NCBI GenBank assembly: GCA_030220185.1
Contig: JASPKZ010001600.1
Location: 1,415,001 to 1,479,000, forward strand
Length of the DNA: 64,000 nucleotides
Source of the DNA: Diploptera punctata
Taxonomy: Eukaryota > Arthropoda > Insecta > Blattodea > Blaberidae
Reading direction: 5' to 3'
The position numbers and the translations under genes are program-made. The notes beneath the pieces were generated by a model. That model made no database searches and was not told the origin of the DNA. It saw nothing but the letters and a program-made list of their open reading frames with translations. Of the stretch, positions 60,351-64,000 are shown piece after piece (position 1 is the first letter of the stretch; every line of letters begins with the position of its first letter).

Positions 60351-60800
60351 GAGGTGGTCCGATGTTTCAGTTGTTCGTTGTCATTCCGCTAAAGCGGAGA
60401 CTTCTCCCCTCCTAACTACCCATGGACGATCCGTAGCACAGGCAGTGCGAGCTGTTGCTGGGTTGTGTCCCGCGCCGTAGCCGAGCGGTTAAGGTAGGAA
60501 GCCTTGGCGCAGAGCTACGGGGACTTGCGCTGGTTCGAGTCTCCATGGGGGAAGAAATTTTCTCATGGTATGGGACCGGTGCCCACCCAGCATCGTGAGG
60601 CAATTGGGTAGCTACAATAAGTAGCGGCTCCAGGTTGAGGAACCAGCTATAACAGCTGGGGGACTCAGCATGCTAACCACATGTCACCCCTACACTGGCT
60701 GTTGATCATCTACCTCTGTGATTGACACATGTGGATGGGAAGGGCCAGCAGCCGGCTGGTAAAAGGGCAACCGCTGAAAAGTGGAAAGACCCTCAATCGG
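60351..60800 (+). mobile_element. SINE family C copy with 117 extra 5' bases inside the target duplication
   Basis: The family C sequence proper (GCGCCGTAGCCGAGCGGTTA to CCCTCAATCGG) starts at about 60468. The duplication ACAAAATATGT lies at 60340-60350 and 60801-60811, so the inserted unit began about 117 bases further upstream. That extra part (GGTGGTCCGATGTTTCAGTT..., GCACAGGCAGTGCGAGCTG) is absent from the other family C copy. Confidence 0.85.
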
Positions 60801-60811
60801 ACAAAATATGT

Positions 60812-61779
60812 TAGCTATAATATCGGAATTAAACATTTAAAAAGAACTAAGTTAAAATATTATCTAATATATCAGATATCTCACTTTCCACTGTCTGGTA
60901 CATTGTGTCGGTGTATTTTTTAAAGCTGAACAGTTCTGGAAATTATTTTTTCTTTTTTTTTCTTGTAGGTCACAAAAGGAGAGGGTCGTATCATTCAGAA
61001 TAACGAAGCGTTGGTGATACTGCGCTGGAGTTGACAAGGTTCATTTTGTTCACTATATTTATGTTTATTCATATTTATCTAAACATATTTGCACATTGAC
61101 ATATATAATTATACAAATAAACTATATTTAAAACTCAATTTCAGTCATAATAATAACTCGTTTTTGGGGAATTGTTTAATTATTAAGAGGCGATTTTCTA
61201 ATCATCGTATTCTGTTAGGAATTTTGATTATTTTCTTTTTATGGCGTTTGACGTGTATTTATTACAATATTATGGAAGAGGACATTTTTAGGACAATTTA
61301 TTTAATATACATTTTAAATGTATAGGAGAGCATCGATTTAAGAGATGTTTATAATGACTCAACTCCATTTTAGCCAATAGTTCTATTTGATCATTGCTAA
61401 ATTAGTAGCCTGGAGATTAATTGTAGATATACCACTTAAGGTACTGCTGTTAAGAGTTGTATTGCATTTTGATGGCATGATTAATGAAGACTGTGACCAA
61501 CCTAACATCAAATAATTATTTAAAAAAAAGAACATACTTTATGCTAATTTTAGCGAAGCAAAATAGCTAGATTTTCACAATTATGGAGAGCAATCTTAGT
61601 ACCAGCTCCAGATCGACATTTTATACCACATGGGAAATTATAGACGAACCGTTCGTGACATATTTGTAACCGAGTTAAAGTAAATTTAATAATTATAGAG
61701 TCTAAAGCATTCAATTACATTCATTTATATAAGATGCAAATAACATTGAAATAAAATTATGAATTATTGTATGATATGC
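60812..61779. other. Sequence without recognised features
   Basis: Short ORFs only (for example 61089-61325); no domain or repeat family recognised. Confidence 0.45.
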
Positions 61780-62899
61780 CTTCAAAAAAGCATATGATTC
61801 AATTAAGAGGGAGAAGTTATATAGTATCCTGCTGGAGTTCGGAATTCCTAAAAAGTTAGTTAGACTTATACGAATGTGTCTAAATGGCTCAAATAGTAGG
61901 GTGCGTGTAGGCAAACAGTTTTCAGACACTTTTGAAATCCAGAATGGGTTGAAGCAAGGAGATGCACTATCTCCTCTACTATTTAATTTTGTACTAGAGC
62001 ATGCCATTAAATCTTTAGAGAATGAGGAAGGCTTACAACTGAATGGTATTAATAAGCTGTTAGTTTATGCTGATGATGTAGTACTATTGGCCGATAGCGA
62101 GGGGATACTAAAGGCCAACACGCACACACTATTGAGTAACACTAAGAAATTAGGACTGGAAGTAAATATCAGTAAAACTAAATATATGGTCACAGGTAGA
62201 AATTCAGTATATAATGGAAATGGACAGCTAATGACAAATGAGGGAAATTTTGAGAAAGTGGCTGAATTCAAATACCTAGGAACAATAATCACAAATAGGA
62301 ATGAGACGCACAAAGAAATTAAACATAGGCTCAATTCTGGAAATGCATGCTATTATGCATTGCAGAGACTTTTGATGTCCCAACTCCTTTCAAAAAACGT
62401 TAAGCTGAAAAAATATAAAACTATTATTCTACCAGTTATATTATATGGGTGCGAAACATAGACTCTTACTTTAAGGGAGGAAAGGAGATTACGAGTATTT
62501 GAGAATAAAGTTCTTAGGAAAATTTTTGGACCAAAGAGAGATGAACAGACAGGTGAATGGAGAAGACTACATAACAATGAACTACATGGTATTTATAGGA
62601 AGCCAGATATAATAAGAACAGTAAAGTCTCGTAGACTGCGATGGGCAGGACATGTTGCACGTATGGGGAATGAAAGACGTGCATGGAAGCTTCTTGTAGG
62701 AAAGCCAGAAGGAAAACGCCCAGTTGGTAGACCAAGAATGAGGTGGGAGAACAACATTAACTATGATTTGAGGGAAGTAGATTATACAGGGAATGATTGG
62801 AAAGCATTAGCTCAGGATAGGGATGTATGGAGAGCTTATGTCCGTGCGGCCATGAACCTACGGGTTCGATAGTGCCAGTGAGTAAGTAAGTAAGTATAT
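61780..62899 (+). mobile_element. RTE-like LINE, 5'-truncated, best preserved reverse transcriptase
   Basis: It begins within the RT (FKKAYDSI region) and keeps an open frame through NGLKQGDALSPLLFNF, LVYADDVVLLADSE (about 62062-62100), KLGLEVNISKTKYMV and FKYLGTIITN. A single change turns the Trp of CETWTLT into a stop (TAG at about 62459). The C-terminal frame (GRPRMRWENNINYDLREVDY) resumes and ends with a (GTAA)n tail. Apart from truncation and this stop it looks young. Confidence 0.95.
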
Positions 62900-62933
62900 A
62901 TATAATTACGTTGTACCATATTGCTTGTATATA

Positions 62934-63484
62934 CGAGGGTCATTTCATAAGTCATGGCAACTATAAACCAATAAAGCTGCTGGAAACAAAATTCAGTATA
63001 TACAAGTGAGAGTCACTGGAATGTCCTTCACAATGGTGGTACAAAACCGGAATTCAGATACAGGAGGATCCTCCAAGGCTTACATACATTTTTGCCATTG
63101 ATGAGGAAGGTGCTGAATACCATTAGCTGTTTGTGATGTGTCTATGTGCACCATTCTTCCTCGAAATACTGTTAAGTTACCCTCTCTGTTGTGTAAACTG
63201 CTTCACATGCAGCAGCATCTTCAATTACAATTTTGAAGTGTGTTAGCGGGGGTTTATATGAATATTATTATTATTTTTATTCCCATGTAATAGAAGCAAA
63301 ACAATGATTTATATTTAATGCATCTTTCAATTGCCCTTACCCATATCCTCCTGTATCTTGATCCCAGTTTTTCTACCACATTGTGAAGGACATTCCAGTG
63401 ACTTTGACTTGTATATACTGAATTTTGTTTCTTGCAGCTTTATTGGCTGATGAAAAATAATGCAATGACTTATGAAATGACCCT

Positions 63485-63486
<2 letters not shown>
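62934..63486. mobile_element. mariner-like element, deleted, TA-flanked
   Basis: CGAGGGTCATTTCATAAGTC at the left pairs with GACTTATGAAATGACCCTTG at the right; similarity continues inward for about 100 bases (CTGGAATGTCCTTCACAATG and its inverse). TA lies outside both ends. Minus-strand scraps such as FEDAAACEAVYTTER suggest the end of a mariner transposase. Confidence 0.82.

Positions 63487-63522
<36 letters not shown>
63487..63522. repeat. (TA)n microsatellite
   Basis: A TA run of about 34 bases between the mariner-like element and the tRNA-like duplicates. Confidence 0.95.
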
Positions 63523-63526
<4 letters not shown>

Positions 63527-63676
63527 ATGAAAAGAAAAAAGAATGCTTGAGTCGGGATTTGAACTCGAGCTTCTAAAGTCTGTACCTTTAGCGCTCTAAC
63601 CAACTGAGCTAACCAAGAATTCCAAGACAAACATACAATTTTCTTTATACATGTAGTATTCTCAATTCACACAAGA
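63523..63676 (-). repeat. tRNA-like unit, copy 1 of a direct duplication
   Basis: The minus strand reads TTAGCTCAGTTGGTTAGAGC (A-box), CTAAAGGTACAGACTTTAG (well-paired anticodon-arm-like hairpin) and GAGTTCAAATCCCGACTC (T-arm), followed by TTCTTTTTTC. Acceptor pairing is poor. It repeats almost exactly at 63823-63976. Confidence 0.65.
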
Positions 63677-63822
63677 GGTAGCGGAAATATCATTTAACTG
63701 TCATCTAGCGGCTAACGTAACAGTTAAGCAAATTATTAAAGAGAGTATTTTACTTATATAGCAGTAACGCTTGTATGTATAGATATTATAAATATATTTT
63801 TGACATTTGGCAATGAAGGCAA

Positions 63823-63976
63823 ATATGATATGAAAAGAAAAAAGAATGTTTGAGTCGGGATTTGAACTCGAGTCTCTAAAGTCTGTACCTTTAGTGCTCT
63901 AACCAACTGAGCTACCCAAGAATTCCAAGACAAACATACAATTTTCTTATACATGTAGTATTCCTCAATTCACACA
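63823..63976 (-). repeat. tRNA-like unit, copy 2 of a direct duplication
   Basis: Same order as copy 1, with GGTAGCTCAGTTGGTTAGAG intact and only a few substitutions. Both copies include GAATTCCAAGACAAACATAC and ACATGTAGTATTC downstream of the tRNA part, so the duplicated unit is larger than the tRNA. Confidence 0.65.
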
Positions 63977-64000
63977 AACCCGACCTCAAGCATTATTTTT

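Noticed and set aside
1..64000. CRISPR arrays, bacterial operons, rRNA genes
   Set aside because: No spaced identical short repeats, no Shine-Dalgarno-led gene strings and no rRNA-like blocks; introns and SINEs show eukaryotic nuclear DNA.

Overview
This is animal nuclear DNA, most likely from a large-genome hemimetabolous insect. It is AT-rich and contains GT-AG introns of 4 to 21 kb, at least five tRNA-derived SINE families, several non-LTR retrotransposon lineages and many DNA transposons. The one recognisable host gene is a divergent ionotropic receptor (IR). It resembles, from memory of the family, the strongly expanded IRs of cockroaches and termites (Blattodea). Species and order are inference; the sequence itself does not prove them.

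The IR gene lies on the minus strand and spans most of the window. Its exons are: A (54378-54535, ATG plus signal peptide), B (32961-about 33231, end of the N-terminal domain), C (26327-26430, start of S1), D (16678-16854, S1), E (12536-12604, S1 to pre-TM1), G (7995-8212, TM2 and start of S2) and H (2987-3249, S2). The last exon (TM3) must lie left of base 1. Intron phases agree across B-C-D-E and G-H. Two weak points make it uncertain whether the gene is intact. The TM1/pore exon between E and G was not confidently found, and the strong acceptor of exon B puts the exon out of frame by one base.

Everything else is repeat. SINE family A occurs nine times, B four times, C twice, D and E once each. 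RTE-like LINE copies occur at 10.7, 17.6, 30.9, 33.4-36.3 (nearly full length), 44.8, 53.4 and 61.8 kb. A second LINE sits inside a Tc1-like transposon (19.2 kb), and a CR1-like LINE sits inside a 2.75 kb inverted-repeat element (28.4 kb). DNA elements include hAT-like, pogo-like, mariner-like, DUF4817-type and TTA-flanked copies. A 0.73 kb hairpin-headed repeat occurs five times. Large near-perfect palindromes lie at 6.3, 20.8-21.3, 23.2-23.5 and 41.7 kb, and another is split by the full-length LINE at 33.3/36.3 kb. Two of these palindromes carry a hammerhead-ribozyme-like motif in each arm.

Many insertions can be dated relative to one another by nesting, and several have clear target-site duplications. 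No rRNA gene, CRISPR array, prokaryotic operon or second host gene was seen.
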